Shown piece after piece: positions 45,138 to 54,599 of a stretch of 64,000 nt of DNA. The position numbers and the translations under genes are program-made. This stretch comes from Lachnospiraceae bacterium oral taxon 500 (GTDB lineage Bacteria; Bacillota; Clostridia; Lachnospirales; Vallitaleaceae), in NCBI GenBank assembly GCA_002999035.1, contig CP027241.1:2556195-2620194 (forward strand), read 5' to 3'. Position 1 is the first letter of the stretch, and the number at the start of each line of letters is the position of its first letter. Under the pieces are notes generated by a model, which saw nothing but the letters and a program-made list of their open reading frames with translations, was not told the DNA's origin and did no database searches.

Positions 45138-46364
45138 ATGAAAATAAAATGGAATGAAAAATATACCACTGTTTCCGTTTATGTCGTAATCGTCTTTGTG
45201 ATCTGTTACGGCATTTACAAAATTACCGACAACATCTCGGTCAATCAGAAAATTTACACCACTATCGTCAGTGCATTGGTGCCTTTTTTTATTGCCTTTT
45301 TGCTTTCCTATTTTCTCTATCCGTTGGTGGATTTAATTGAAAGCAAGTTTATAGGCGGCATACACAGTCAAAAATTGAAACGCTTTATTTCTATTTTTAT
45401 TTCCTACCTGACCGTGATCGGCTTTTCCATTCTGCTGCTGTCCTTTGTTATTCCCCAAATTTTTCAAAGCATCCGCGATGTCAGCCGGCTGGTTCAGCGC
45501 TTTAACAGCTATGTTCCGGAAATAGAAAAAATGCTGCAATCGCAGCACATTCGTATCTTCAATACTTCCTTTTACCTTGACATGACCTTTTTCAACCGTT
45601 ATTTCAGCAACGCTTTAAATATTAAAGAAGCAATCAATTCCATTTCCGATTTGCTTACCGGCTTAGTTCCCACTTTGATTAATTTTTTATCCCATTTTGC
45701 CGCCGGCTTTTTAAATGTGCTTTTGGGAATGATTTTGGCTGTTTATCTTCTGGCCGGCAAAGAAAAACTGGGAGCTGCTTCCAAACGCTTCGTCCGTTCG
45801 CTTTTTTCCCAGAAAAATGCTGAAAACCTTTTGGAAATCATGGCCGACAGCCACAGTATTTTCAATGGCTTTATTATCGGCAGCCTGATTGACGCTTTAA
45901 TTATCGGTATGCTTACCTTTCTGGCCATGCTGATTCTGCGAATTGACTATGCCCTGCTGATCAGTATTATCGTCGGCGTAACCAATATCATTCCTTACTT
46001 CGGCCCGATCATCGGCGGTGTCGTCGGTTTTATCCTGCTGATTTTTGTAAGCCCCGTCAAAGCCTTGATTTTTGCCGGTCTGATTTTAATAATTCAGCAG
46101 TTTGACGGCAATTTCTTAAAGCCCAAAATTTTCGGCCAATCGGTTGGTTTGGGGCCGATTTCGGTTATTTTTTCCATTTTCTTATTCGGCAAATTATTTG
46201 GCTTTGTCGGTATGTTCCTTGGCGTTCCGATTTTTACCATTTTCAAAAATATCATTGATCGTTATTTAAATAAGCAGTACCAGAAAAAATATCCGAACGG
46301 CTGCCCGGAAAGCCAAGCCGCTGCACATGAAAATTTGCCCTATGATATCCACAATAAAAAGTAG
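45138..46364 (+). CDS. AI-2E family permease (YdiK/TqsA-like)
   Basis: 408 residues with eight hydrophobic segments, four before and four after a soluble stretch at about 80-180. LGMILAVYLLAGKEKLGAASKRF and GVTNIIPYFGPIIGGVVGFIL and ILIIQQFDGNFLKPKIFGQSVGLGPI are signatures. Family proteins are proposed to export autoinducer-2, others move ions; function here is open. AGGAG precedes ATG 45138, 14 bp after the RlmH-like gene. Confidence 0.9.
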   Translation: MKIKWNEKYTTVSVYVVIVFVICYGIYKITDNISVNQKIYTTIVSALVPFFIAFLLSYFLYPLVDLIESKFIGGIHSQKLKRFISIFISYLTVIGFSILLLSFVIPQIFQSIRDVSRLVQRFNSYVPEIEKMLQSQHIRIFNTSFYLDMTFFNRYFSNALNIKEAINSISDLLTGLVPTLINFLSHFAAGFLNVLLGMILAVYLLAGKEKLGAASKRFVRSLFSQKNAENLLEIMADSHSIFNGFIIGSLIDALIIGMLTFLAMLILRIDYALLISIIVGVTNIIPYFGPIIGGVVGFILLIFVSPVKALIFAGLILIIQQFDGNFLKPKIFGQSVGLGPISVIFSIFLFGKLFGFVGMFLGVPIFTIFKNIIDRYLNKQYQKKYPNGCPESQAAAHENLPYDIHNKK

Positions 46365-46420
46365 TCTGACCTACACAGCTTTTCCCTGTCAATAGGCTTC
46401 ACACTTCTGCCTGGGCAACA

Positions 46421-47404
46421 TCATTTTCCGGCACTGACAATCAGGAGGGCAATACCGATTTCGAGATCGGTTCTGCCTGTTTTATAGTCCCATTCCAGCT
46501 GCACCAGTTCCCGGATGAAATGATCCAGTTCCTCCGGCTGAAACAGCTTGGCCTGCGCCGTTAATTTATTTAAGACAAAGGGCGGAACGCCCAGCAGCTT
46601 GGTCATTTCTGCCGCCGGTGTGCGTCTGGCCAGCAGCAGCTTGGTTTGGCTGATTTGCCGAATCTGACGGCCAATCATAAATAAAATCCCGGTCACCGAT
46701 TCCCTGTTTTGCAGCATAACCTGATAATTTTCCAGCGCCGCCTGCCGATCCTTTCGCCCCAACGCGTCCGTCAACTGAAAAATCTTGGATTCCAGCCGCT
46801 CCGGTACTAAAGCCGTAACCATTTCATCCGTCACAACTTCCGTAGCCAGCGCCGCCAGCTTCTCGCATTCATTTAATAATCCCGTCAGCTCCATACCGGC
46901 TCTTTGCAGCAGAAGCCTTGCCGTACCGGTTTTAATCCGCAGCTGATAGCGATAAAACCATTTACCCAGATACTGAATCAGCTGCTCTTCCGTCAGATAA
47001 TCCTGCTCCTCCACACAGCCGCCGGTTTGAAACAGCTTAAACAACTTTTTTCGCTTATCAACTGACGTTTCTTTAATGATCAAAACCGTACTCTCCGGCA
47101 GTTTTTCTATTTTTTCAGTCAGCAGTTCCAACGCCGCCTTATCCTTATATTCAAAAATACCCGTATTTTTTAAAACCACTACCCGGTACTCAGCCATAAA
47201 CGGCAGCGTTTCGCATTTATTTACCAATTCAAACACATCCTTGGGCAGACTTTCCAGCACCTCTAAGTTTAAATCCGCCTCTCCCTCGCGCAGATAAGTG
47301 TGAATGATTTTTTCCATATTTTTTTCCAGCAAATACTGCTCCGGCCCATACAGCAGAAAAAGCCGTTTTTTATCCGTCAAAGCCTTATCCAACTCTTTAC
47401 TCAT
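46421..47404 (-). CDS. holA: DNA polymerase III delta subunit
   Basis: 327 residues from ATG 47404 with AGGTGAT 5 nt upstream; a TTG just before it is less well placed. LFLLYGPEQYLLEKNMEKII (DnaX-like AAA+ opening without Walker A), DLNLEVL, RVVVLKN and the C-terminal three-helix collar (RQISQTKLLLARRTPAAEMTKLLGVPPFVLNKL) are standard. It opens the beta clamp. It overlaps comEC by 8 nt, a conserved order in Bacillota. Confidence 0.94.
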   Translation of the reverse strand: MSKELDKALTDKKRLFLLYGPEQYLLEKNMEKIIHTYLREGEADLNLEVLESLPKDVFELVNKCETLPFMAEYRVVVLKNTGIFEYKDKAALELLTEKIEKLPESTVLIIKETSVDKRKKLFKLFQTGGCVEEQDYLTEEQLIQYLGKWFYRYQLRIKTGTARLLLQRAGMELTGLLNECEKLAALATEVVTDEMVTALVPERLESKIFQLTDALGRKDRQAALENYQVMLQNRESVTGILFMIGRQIRQISQTKLLLARRTPAAEMTKLLGVPPFVLNKLTAQAKLFQPEELDHFIRELVQLEWDYKTGRTDLEIGIALLIVSAGK

Positions 47405-49664
47405 CAATGATCACCTCTCCGTTTCGGGAAAAATGCAGAAAAATTGCGCCATCCCAAGCCGTTACCCGACTTTGTGTCCCCCGTTCCGCCAACTCCTGCA
47501 TCAACAGCGGTGAGGGATGTCCGTACCTATTATACAGGCCGCAGGAAATGATTGCAAGCTTTGGTTTGGTCATTGCTAAAAACTCCGGACTGCTGGAATA
47601 TTTGGAACCGTGATGCGCTGTTTTTAAAACGGTAATTTCATTCAGCATTCCTCTTTCCAAAAGAAGCGTTTCCACCTCTCGGCCAATATCGCCGGTAAAT
47701 AAAGTTTTACTGCCGCAATACTCCATTTCCGCCACCAAGGAAAAGTCATTGCTCGCCCAAATCATTTCTTCCGCCTCCGGGTAAAGAAATTGAAAGCCCA
47801 AATCCGCTATCTCAATCCGGTCTCCCGTTTGCCAATATACAACCGGTATCTGATATTTTGCAGCTAATTTCAGCAACTGATAATAACTCTCTCTCACCTT
47901 TATCAATTCTTCATTTTCCAAATTGCCCCCATCCAGCTGCCGGTAGCTTTCGGCAATGCCGATGCTGCCGACCGGATAAGCCGCCAGCAAATTTTCCAAA
48001 CCACCGGCATGATCCTTGTCCAAATGCGACAGCAAAATCATATCAATCCTGTATTTTCCCCGGTACTGCAAATAAGTAACCGTACTTTTATTGGCTGTCA
48101 GTCCGGTATCAATCACCAGCGTTTTATTCCGGTACTCTATCACCATTGATTCGGCCTGCCCGACATTAAGCATCCCCAGCTGCGGCTGCCAGGTGTAGGG
48201 AATAAAAATAATCACTGCAAACAGCAGTCCCCACAGCAATTTTTTTCGGCGGCTGAGCAAAGCTGCTAAAATAATCGCATAAAATAAGGCTATCTCCCCC
48301 GGCCGCATTGCTCGAATGGGAACTTCACTAAACGGAAGCCCGGCTAACAGCGCCGCCGCCCTCATTGCCGCCTGCGCCGCATAATAACCGCTGCCCGCCA
48401 TAATTTGCGCTGCTGCCGTAGAAAACCAGCTAAACAGCAAAGCCACGCTGCCAATCCCCAGAAAATAAGAAATGGCCGGGATGATCCATAAGTTAGCCAA
48501 CACCGCCGACAACGAAAAATGATGAAAAAACAAGCTGGAAACCGGCAACAAAGCCACCTGAATAATCACGGTCAAACCAATCATCCGGACATATTTGGGC
48601 TTATCGGCCAGCAAAAACGGATGCAGAAACAAAATCGCACCAACACTGATAAAAGACAGCAAAAAACCAATATCATAAATATAAAAAGGATTATAAAGCA
48701 GCAGTAAAAGCAAAGTCAATAAATACGCTGTTTTCGGCTCTTTTGCCCGGTTAAAAAAATATGAGCCCTGTAAAATTCCAAACATCAGCACCGCCCGGAC
48801 GGTCGAAGCCTGACTGCCGGTAAAACCCGTGAAAAAGAGCAGCACCGTCATGATAATGCCAAATTGAACCGCATACGGCAACGGCAATTTTTTTAAGGCC
48901 AAATTGAGCAGCAATGCCAATAGCCCAACATGCAGGCCCGATACCGCCAGCACATGACTGATACCGGTTTTCTTGAAGTTTTCCGTTAATTCCTGATCCA
49001 GCCCGCTCCGATCACCGGCAAACAGGCTTAAAAACAGCCCCTTTTCTTTTTCCGGCAAATAACAGCTGCTTTGCCGGTCAGCCCATTCCCGAAAGCGCTG
49101 TATCAGGTTTGGCCGGAAGACTTTTCTATCCTTGATTTCCGCCTTTTTCAGCTGATAATATATATTTTTTCCCTTAAAATAGCTTTTTTGATCCCATTCG
49201 CCCGGATTTTTAGGCGGCGCCAAAGCAGACAGCTTGCCCGCTACCGTAATCTGACTATTTACTTGAACTTTTTCGGAAGAATAAAATTGAAACTTAAGAT
49301 GGGATGGAAAGAAATCCGCCTGTCCAAAGGCAATTTTCTCTGCTTGAATATAATACTCGTAACCTTTTGCCCGCTCTCTTTGAAAAACGACCCGGCCGCT
49401 GATCCGGCAACTTTGCCCTAAATATGCGTCCAGGCTTCGGCTCTGCTGCTCAAAGATATAATACCGGATCCCAAAACCAAGCAGACAAAGCAGCAGCAAA
49501 ATAATTATTTTTTGCTTTGCGCGAACCCGCTGCCACCAGCCCGATTGCCTATCGTTAGCCGATACTTCCTCGGGCGGCGCTCCCTCCTTTTGAAGCCATG
49601 ACCGCTCATCCGGCACCGCCTGAGCCGCTGCCCGGCTGCTTGCTCTCGGCCGCATATCATCCAT
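47397..49664 (-). CDS. comEC: DNA internalization competence protein ComEC/Rec2
   Basis: 755 residues, full length. A membrane segment at about 52-71 is followed by the DUF4131 soluble region (80-200), the competence transmembrane core (GISHVLAVSGLHVGLLALLL and GSQASTVRAVLMFGILQGSYFF) and a C-terminal metallo-beta-lactamase-like domain (about 490-755: MLNVGQAESMVIEYRNKTLVIDTG, LLSHLDKDHAGG, GDIGREVE, LKTAHHGSKYSSS). It forms the DNA-uptake channel. The N-terminal 40 residues are an unusual hydrophilic extension (RPRASSRAAAQAVPDERSW). GGGGGAT is the ribosome site. Complete motifs suggest it is functional. Confidence 0.96.
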   Translation of the reverse strand: MDDMRPRASSRAAAQAVPDERSWLQKEGAPPEEVSANDRQSGWWQRVRAKQKIIILLLLCLLGFGIRYYIFEQQSRSLDAYLGQSCRISGRVVFQRERAKGYEYYIQAEKIAFGQADFFPSHLKFQFYSSEKVQVNSQITVAGKLSALAPPKNPGEWDQKSYFKGKNIYYQLKKAEIKDRKVFRPNLIQRFREWADRQSSCYLPEKEKGLFLSLFAGDRSGLDQELTENFKKTGISHVLAVSGLHVGLLALLLNLALKKLPLPYAVQFGIIMTVLLFFTGFTGSQASTVRAVLMFGILQGSYFFNRAKEPKTAYLLTLLLLLLYNPFYIYDIGFLLSFISVGAILFLHPFLLADKPKYVRMIGLTVIIQVALLPVSSLFFHHFSLSAVLANLWIIPAISYFLGIGSVALLFSWFSTAAAQIMAGSGYYAAQAAMRAAALLAGLPFSEVPIRAMRPGEIALFYAIILAALLSRRKKLLWGLLFAVIIFIPYTWQPQLGMLNVGQAESMVIEYRNKTLVIDTGLTANKSTVTYLQYRGKYRIDMILLSHLDKDHAGGLENLLAAYPVGSIGIAESYRQLDGGNLENEELIKVRESYYQLLKLAAKYQIPVVYWQTGDRIEIADLGFQFLYPEAEEMIWASNDFSLVAEMEYCGSKTLFTGDIGREVETLLLERGMLNEITVLKTAHHGSKYSSSPEFLAMTKPKLAIISCGLYNRYGHPSPLLMQELAERGTQSRVTAWDGAIFLHFSRNGEVIIDE

Positions 49665-49816
49665 TTTGCTAATCCCCCTTCGTCAACGTCGCCTCTCCCC
49701 TTTGGCAAACTACGATTCCCGACTTTCCATATTTGTAAAAGTACCTTCTGACCGGGAGCTTGCAAGTATCTTATTTCTGTTCGCGGCAGCGCAAATAAAA
49801 ATCCTCTTTCTTACAT

Positions 49817-49956
49817 TCTCAACTTCTTCATGTTCGCCAGAACATTCTTTTTTAGGTAGGTCGCTCGCCCAGCCAGAAACGCGGAGCGTTTCGACTAGGG
49901 CAAGATTGCCGCCCGGACAGAAATGCACAGCACTTTGATCAGAGGAAACTTGAGTT
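49817..49956. repeat. MITE-like element with two 44-bp modules
   Basis: Ends TCTCAACTTCTTC (49817-49829) and GGAAACTTGAGTT (49944-49956). CAGAAAC at 49874 and CAGAAAT at 49918 mark two modules exactly 44 bp apart. The right end overlaps the 3' end of the GerMN gene by 2 bp. Confidence 0.7.
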
Positions 49957-50914
49957 ACAATGACTCAGTATATACTAAGTTCTTTCGAAACAGCATTTTC
50001 AGTACCAGCGTTTCATTATATTTTTCGGGATTTTCGCCATTGATTAAAAATTGAACATACTCCACTTTCTCCAGTGATGCTAAACTGTTGACAATAGAAT
50101 AAATCAGGAAAAACTTATTCGCTCCCATTTCCGCATAAGCCTTGACAAAATCCTGATCAAAATCCACATAACAAACTCCGCTGCGGATTCGGACATCATT
50201 CACCGTGATATTCCCATCCAGAAGACTCTCCAATTCCGGCTCTGCCGGATTTTTCTGCAAAGCGGTAAGCAAAGCCTGACCCCTGCTCTCATAAACCGGC
50301 CGGCTGACATTTTGCCTGACAGCCGTCAGCTTACCCCTTTGTTCATCAAAAAAATACAGTGTTTCCGTTTCGGTAATTATCTGCTCCGTACTGTCGGCAA
50401 AAGACAAATAAGCGTCCCCGACCTTGCGCTCAAACGCCAAATGTCGGTCAAGCGATGACAAAGGCACCCCTTCTTCATAAAGATAAATCCTATCCAATCC
50501 GGAAAATCCGGAAAAGGTATGAACCAGTGCCGCTTCGCATAAGCCCTTCTGCAAATCCGGCATTTTCGCATAGCCCTGCTTAAAATTAATCTCAACTGCC
50601 GTTTCGTTTTGCCGCAAAATGCTGTAATACTCAATTTCCGGCGAAAACACAGTCGGCAACCCTCTTTCCGGAAAGCCCGCCAAAAGAAGCCGCATTGCCC
50701 TTTCTAAATTTTCCGGTGTCGCCTCATTTGAAATATCTGTCGGCACCGCCCGCCAATTGCCCGCTTCATCCGGCAAAAAAATCAAAATGCCCTTGCCCAC
50801 CTGACTTTGCTTCAATAAATACCAGACCGCTGCTGCCGTTACAAGCAGTAATAAACCTGTCAATATTTTTCTCTTCATCTTTATATCTGCTTTCTGAAAA
50901 AACTTTCTTCCCAA
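49955..50914 (-). CDS. GerMN-domain membrane protein
   Basis: 319 residues from TTG 50914 (AGAGGGAAGCGGAA upstream), or 307 from ATG 50878, whose ribosome site is weaker. Residues 14-34 (RKILTGLLLLVTAAAVWYLL) are a signal anchor or signal peptide. Two GerMN-like units occupy about 75-165 and 205-305 (LERAMRLLLAGFPERGLP, VYESRGQALLTALQKNPAEPELESLLDGNITVNDVRI, YVDFDQDFV, LASLEKVEYVQFLINGE). GerM proteins act in spore cortex and germination in endospore formers; others are lipoproteins. It follows the sensor kinase with 24 bp between. Confidence 0.82.
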   Translation of the reverse strand: MGRKFFQKADIKMKRKILTGLLLLVTAAAVWYLLKQSQVGKGILIFLPDEAGNWRAVPTDISNEATPENLERAMRLLLAGFPERGLPTVFSPEIEYYSILRQNETAVEINFKQGYAKMPDLQKGLCEAALVHTFSGFSGLDRIYLYEEGVPLSSLDRHLAFERKVGDAYLSFADSTEQIITETETLYFFDEQRGKLTAVRQNVSRPVYESRGQALLTALQKNPAEPELESLLDGNITVNDVRIRSGVCYVDFDQDFVKAYAEMGANKFFLIYSIVNSLASLEKVEYVQFLINGENPEKYNETLVLKMLFRKNLVYTESL

Positions 50915-50938
50915 TTCCGCTTCCCTCTTGTTAAGAAT

Positions 50939-52336
50939 TTATTTTCTGTATTTTAACGGCAAAGTAATCGTAAACACCGAACCTTGGCCAATCTCGCTGC
51001 GGCACTGAATATTGCCCTGATGCAGCAAAACCGCCTGCCTGGCAATCGCAAGCCCCAAACCGGTACCGCCGGTTTCCCTCGACCTGGCCTTATCGACCCG
51101 GTAAAAGCGATCAAAAATATGATATATTTCTTCCTCGGTAATCCCTATCCCCGTATCTATAATTTCAACGGTAAAGTTTTTCAAATCGCTGTCTAATTTG
51201 GCATGAATCACACCGTTTTCCTGATTGTATTTAATCGCATTTTCCACCAAATTACTGAACGCTAAAGTAATCTGAATCTCATCCAGTTCCGCCTGAATCT
51301 CCCGGCTACTTTCAAAAAACATCTGAATTCCCTTTTTATCAGCCAGCGGCTTTAAGCGTTTCATCACCGTTTCCAGCAGTTCATTCACTGAAATTTCCTT
51401 AATGTTAAGGGCAGTTGATTGATTGCCCATTTTTGACAGAGTCAGCAAATCATTGATAATCCGGTTTTCCCGCTCCACCTCATTACTGATATCCTGCAAA
51501 AACTCCTGATACAGCTCTTCTTCGATATTGCTTTGCCCCAGCAACGAATCGCTCAACACCTTGATCGAACTCAGCGGCGTTTTCAGTTCATGGCTGACAT
51601 TGGCCACAAACTGCTTATGATTTTCCTCAATATCCTTTAAATTGCGAATCATATGATTCGCCGCGCTAATGATTTCATCAACCTCCTTGGCCCGCTCATC
51701 ACCCTTGATCTCATCAAAATTACCGTCCTTAATCCGGTTCAGTTGCCTGGTCAGCTCAGTAAACGGCTTAGTAATAAAACCGGACAACCAAAAGCTTGCC
51801 ATCAAAATCAAAAAAATCACCGAAACAATCACGCCCAAACCGGCATATATCATCATCCGCAGTGTTGCCATCACCTCACGGTTAGAAGCCATCACCACCA
51901 CTACACCCTGAATCACATCGCTGTCAATACCCTTAGCCGGCAAGACCACCATCCGCACTTCCCTTTGCTTGGCATAGGCATAGGACAGCTTTCCGTTCAA
52001 AGCCTGAATCACCTCCGGCACCGCATAAAGCTTTCCCCGATCAATATCCTCAGTATCATAAATCACACTGGCCTGACGGTTCAAAATTAAAACCCGATGA
52101 CTCACTTCCGCAAAAACCGACAATTTCTCCAGTTCATAATAATAACGGTTAAAAAAGTTCTGCGCCGCCAACTCACCCGCAATCATGTTGGACTCCATCG
52201 CCATCTTCCGCTCCAGTTCCCGATTATAATTATTATAAACCAAAAAAGCCATGATAAAAGTAACCGTCAAGATTCCGATCACGCCGATTGATACAAAAGC
52301 AATATTCAATTGATTCTGTATACTTCTCTTCTTCAT
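50939..52336 (-). CDS. Sensor histidine kinase (PhoR/WalK-like)
   Basis: 465 residues from ATG 52336 with GGGAGAAGC upstream; an earlier in-frame start lacks a site. TM1 about 11-35, extracytoplasmic sensor 40-160, TM2 163-187, HAMP 188-240, then the H-box FVANVSHELKTPLSS with phospho-acceptor His249, N-box VENAIKYNQENG, D/F-box DTGIGITEEEIYHIFDRFYR and G-box GGTGLGLAI. Its cognate regulator lies at 53883-54581 but is separated by the ORF6N gene. GerMN protein follows and may be a target or partner. Confidence 0.95.
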   Translation of the reverse strand: MKKRSIQNQLNIAFVSIGVIGILTVTFIMAFLVYNNYNRELERKMAMESNMIAGELAAQNFFNRYYYELEKLSVFAEVSHRVLILNRQASVIYDTEDIDRGKLYAVPEVIQALNGKLSYAYAKQREVRMVVLPAKGIDSDVIQGVVVVMASNREVMATLRMMIYAGLGVIVSVIFLILMASFWLSGFITKPFTELTRQLNRIKDGNFDEIKGDERAKEVDEIISAANHMIRNLKDIEENHKQFVANVSHELKTPLSSIKVLSDSLLGQSNIEEELYQEFLQDISNEVERENRIINDLLTLSKMGNQSTALNIKEISVNELLETVMKRLKPLADKKGIQMFFESSREIQAELDEIQITLAFSNLVENAIKYNQENGVIHAKLDSDLKNFTVEIIDTGIGITEEEIYHIFDRFYRVDKARSRETGGTGLGLAIARQAVLLHQGNIQCRSEIGQGSVFTITLPLKYRK

Positions 52337-52449
52337 GCTTCTCCCATTACCCAATCCCGTGGTTTTCAAAACAAAATATTCCGCTATCTATTCCTCTTAA
52401 CACCCACTGAGCGTAGGCTTTAAACAAATCTATATTCGAGTTTTTCCAT

Positions 52450-52632
52450 TCCTCTCATCTCTACGCCATCCCAAAACCATCCCCTACCGCAACATAAACT
52501 CATAACATCCCTTTATCAAAGAAACATTTTCCCCTTCTTCTCATTTCTCACCCAGCCGGAGCGCAATATTTTGACACGCTGTTCAACTGTTCGAAATTTG
52601 AACAAGTGTCAAAATATTGCGCGACCGGGTTT
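52450..52632. repeat. Direct repeat copy 1 with a 17-bp hairpin
   Basis: About 183 bp, about 85 % identical by eye to 53704-53884. Its right half is a perfect 17-bp inverted repeat GCGCAATATTTTGACAC (52561-52577) with 52606-52622. The rest (52337-52449) of the 301-bp gap upstream of the sensor gene holds nothing recognisable. Confidence 0.8.
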
Positions 52633-52637
52633 TAATT

Positions 52638-53696
52638 CTATTTTAACCTCAACACCGAATTTTTCAAAAGCCTGTTTATGAGATCCGTATAGATAATTTG
52701 GTCAACTACTTCCGATACCGTTGTGACTCTTTCCCCGGCATCCTTAGACGACGCTCCGCAATGATATATCCGCTGATTCCCTGTATTCCAGTCGATAATA
52801 ATATACCTGTCATGAAACTCCCCGCCGGATTTCTGAAACTTAATCTTTCTCTGCGGATACTCCCGGCAAAAATCTTGATATTCAAGCGCATGAAGTCCCT
52901 TGCCAATGTTGTCACTGAAAATAATGATTTCTACCGATGATGATATATCCTTTAACAATACCAAGGTCTTAACCCCAATGTAGTTATCGACAATATAAAT
53001 ACTCTTTTGCGCTGTATCATAAATCTCTTTATAAACAAGATTTGCTTCCATCAACTGTCCGTTTAAAAGCAAAAATCCTCTTTTTACCTGCGGATTACTA
53101 AAGTCAAGAATCACTTCCGATAAGTCAGACTTTTGAACAACATTCCCTAAAGTGTCAATCACCTCTGCCACCTTATCTTCCACATTCATCAAATCTCGCC
53201 TTAAGTCCTGTATTTCAGCAACATTACTTGTTATCTGCATTGACAGCTGCAAAAACTCCCTTTGCCCAATCAAACCTTGATTTTCTACAATGTAGTCTTT
53301 CATTTGCTTGAATGTACGAATCAGTGCCTTACTCTGCTTGACTGCAAGTTCACCTTTAAGAACCGTCATCAGCATATAGATCCCGGCTTCAGTGAAAACA
53401 AAAGGCATGTATCTTCTACCGCCGGAACCCAGTTCTGATTTTGAGGTCAAATTTTTTGACCTCAAAAATTCCCATTCATCTTTTGTGAGTTGGAACCTGA
53501 AATCGTCGTCAAATTTCTCAATATTATTCTTAACTTGCTGATTAAAAACCTTCGTTTCATATCCATAAATCTCTGCAAGCTCAAAGTCCAGCATGACCTT
53601 CTGTCCCCTGACTACATAAATCTTTTTCGCAAGAAATTCTTGATTTACAAGCATTACCTCATCTTTTTTATCAATTTCGTCTGCCAAACCCTTCAC
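52638..53696 (-). CDS. ORF6N DNA-binding domain fused to a PLD-like C-terminal domain
   Basis: 352 residues; start GTG 53696 chosen because AGGAG is 6 nt upstream (TTG at 53702 overlaps that site). ORF6N region about 18-110: IYVVRGQKVMLDFELAEIYGYETKVFNQQVKNN, then FRFQLTKDEW and MPFVFTEAGIYML. This DNA-binding fold comes from phage antirepressors. Residues 215-345 look like a phospholipase D-like module (SIYIVDNYIGVKTLVLL, then EFHDRYIIIDW, then IYHCGASSKDAGERV), His and Asp at a position like an HKD motif. Role unknown. It interrupts the kinase/regulator pair, is AT-richer than them and is framed by direct repeats. Confidence 0.82.
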   Translation of the reverse strand: MKGLADEIDKKDEVMLVNQEFLAKKIYVVRGQKVMLDFELAEIYGYETKVFNQQVKNNIEKFDDDFRFQLTKDEWEFLRSKNLTSKSELGSGGRRYMPFVFTEAGIYMLMTVLKGELAVKQSKALIRTFKQMKDYIVENQGLIGQREFLQLSMQITSNVAEIQDLRRDLMNVEDKVAEVIDTLGNVVQKSDLSEVILDFSNPQVKRGFLLLNGQLMEANLVYKEIYDTAQKSIYIVDNYIGVKTLVLLKDISSSVEIIIFSDNIGKGLHALEYQDFCREYPQRKIKFQKSGGEFHDRYIIIDWNTGNQRIYHCGASSKDAGERVTTVSEVVDQIIYTDLINRLLKNSVLRLK

Positions 53697-53703
53697 CCCC
53701 AAC

Positions 53704-53884
53704 TCCTCTCATCTCTACGCCACCCCAAAACCATCCCCCGCCGCAACATAAATTCATAACATCCCTTTATCAGAGGAGCTTTTCCCCATCTTCTCTTTTT
53801 TCCCCAGCCGGAGTGCAATATTTTGACACGCAATTCAACTGTCCGAAATTTGAACAAGTGTCAAACTATTTCGCGACCGGGTTT
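53704..53884. repeat. Direct repeat copy 2
   Basis: About 181 bp, matches 52450-52632. The stop of the response-regulator gene lies in its last two bases and the ribosome site of the ORF6N gene (AGGAG) lies at its first bases. The hairpin arms here are less perfect (TGCAATATTTTGACAC). Confidence 0.8.
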
Positions 53885-54581
53885 AAAGCAGCGAAAAGTA
53901 ATACCCTATCCCCCACTTCGTCATAATATACTCCGGCTCTCCCGGCGTCCGCTCAATCTTCTCTCGCAAACGGCGAATATGAACATCCACCGTCCGCACA
54001 TCGCCCGGATAATCATAGCCCCAAACAATACTCAACAAATTCTCACGACTGTAAACCTTATTCGGATTCCGCATCAGATGCTCCAGCAAGTCAAACTCCT
54101 TAACCGTTAAAACAATCTCCCGCCCGTCCATAAAAACCTGCCGACTCTCCGGCCGCAAGGACAAAAGACCAGCCGCAAGCGTCATATCCTCCTGCTCCCG
54201 CCGCTGTGCCGCCGCTGCTTCGTTCCGGCGCAAAATCGCCTTCATTCGCGCCTTCACCTCCAAAATATTAAAAGGCTTGGTAATATAATCATCCGCACCA
54301 TACTCCAAACCCAAAATCTTATCCATATCATCGCCCTTGGCGGTCAACATCATTACCGGCGTCATGCTCCTCTCCCTAATCTGACGCAGCACCTCCATAC
54401 CATCCTTGCCCGGCAGCATCACATCCAAAATAATCAAATCATAACCATTTTTTCCCGCCTGCTCCAAAGCCATTTCGCCATCAAAAGCCGTATCCACCAA
54501 GTAGCCGTCCTGCTCCAGGCTAAACTTCAAACCCTTGACAATCAGCTTCTCATCATCCACCACTAAAATCCTTTTCGCCAC
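53883..54581 (-). CDS. OmpR/PhoB-family response regulator
   Basis: 232 residues. The receiver has DD acid pocket (VVDDE), phospho-acceptor Asp53 in LIILDVMLPGKDG, Thr in MLTAKGDD and Lys in YITKPF. The winged-helix C-terminus shows LTVKEFDLLEHLMRNPNKVYSRENLLSIVWGYDYPGDVRTVDVHIRRLREKI. It is highly similar in architecture to PhoP/WalR regulators. Upstream is comEA (18-bp gap); downstream lies the repeat, then the ORF6N gene, then the kinase. Confidence 0.96.
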   Translation of the reverse strand: MAKRILVVDDEKLIVKGLKFSLEQDGYLVDTAFDGEMALEQAGKNGYDLIILDVMLPGKDGMEVLRQIRERSMTPVMMLTAKGDDMDKILGLEYGADDYITKPFNILEVKARMKAILRRNEAAAAQRREQEDMTLAAGLLSLRPESRQVFMDGREIVLTVKEFDLLEHLMRNPNKVYSRENLLSIVWGYDYPGDVRTVDVHIRRLREKIERTPGEPEYIMTKWGIGYYFSLL

Positions 54582-54599
54582 GGCCGCTCCCTCCTCTCG

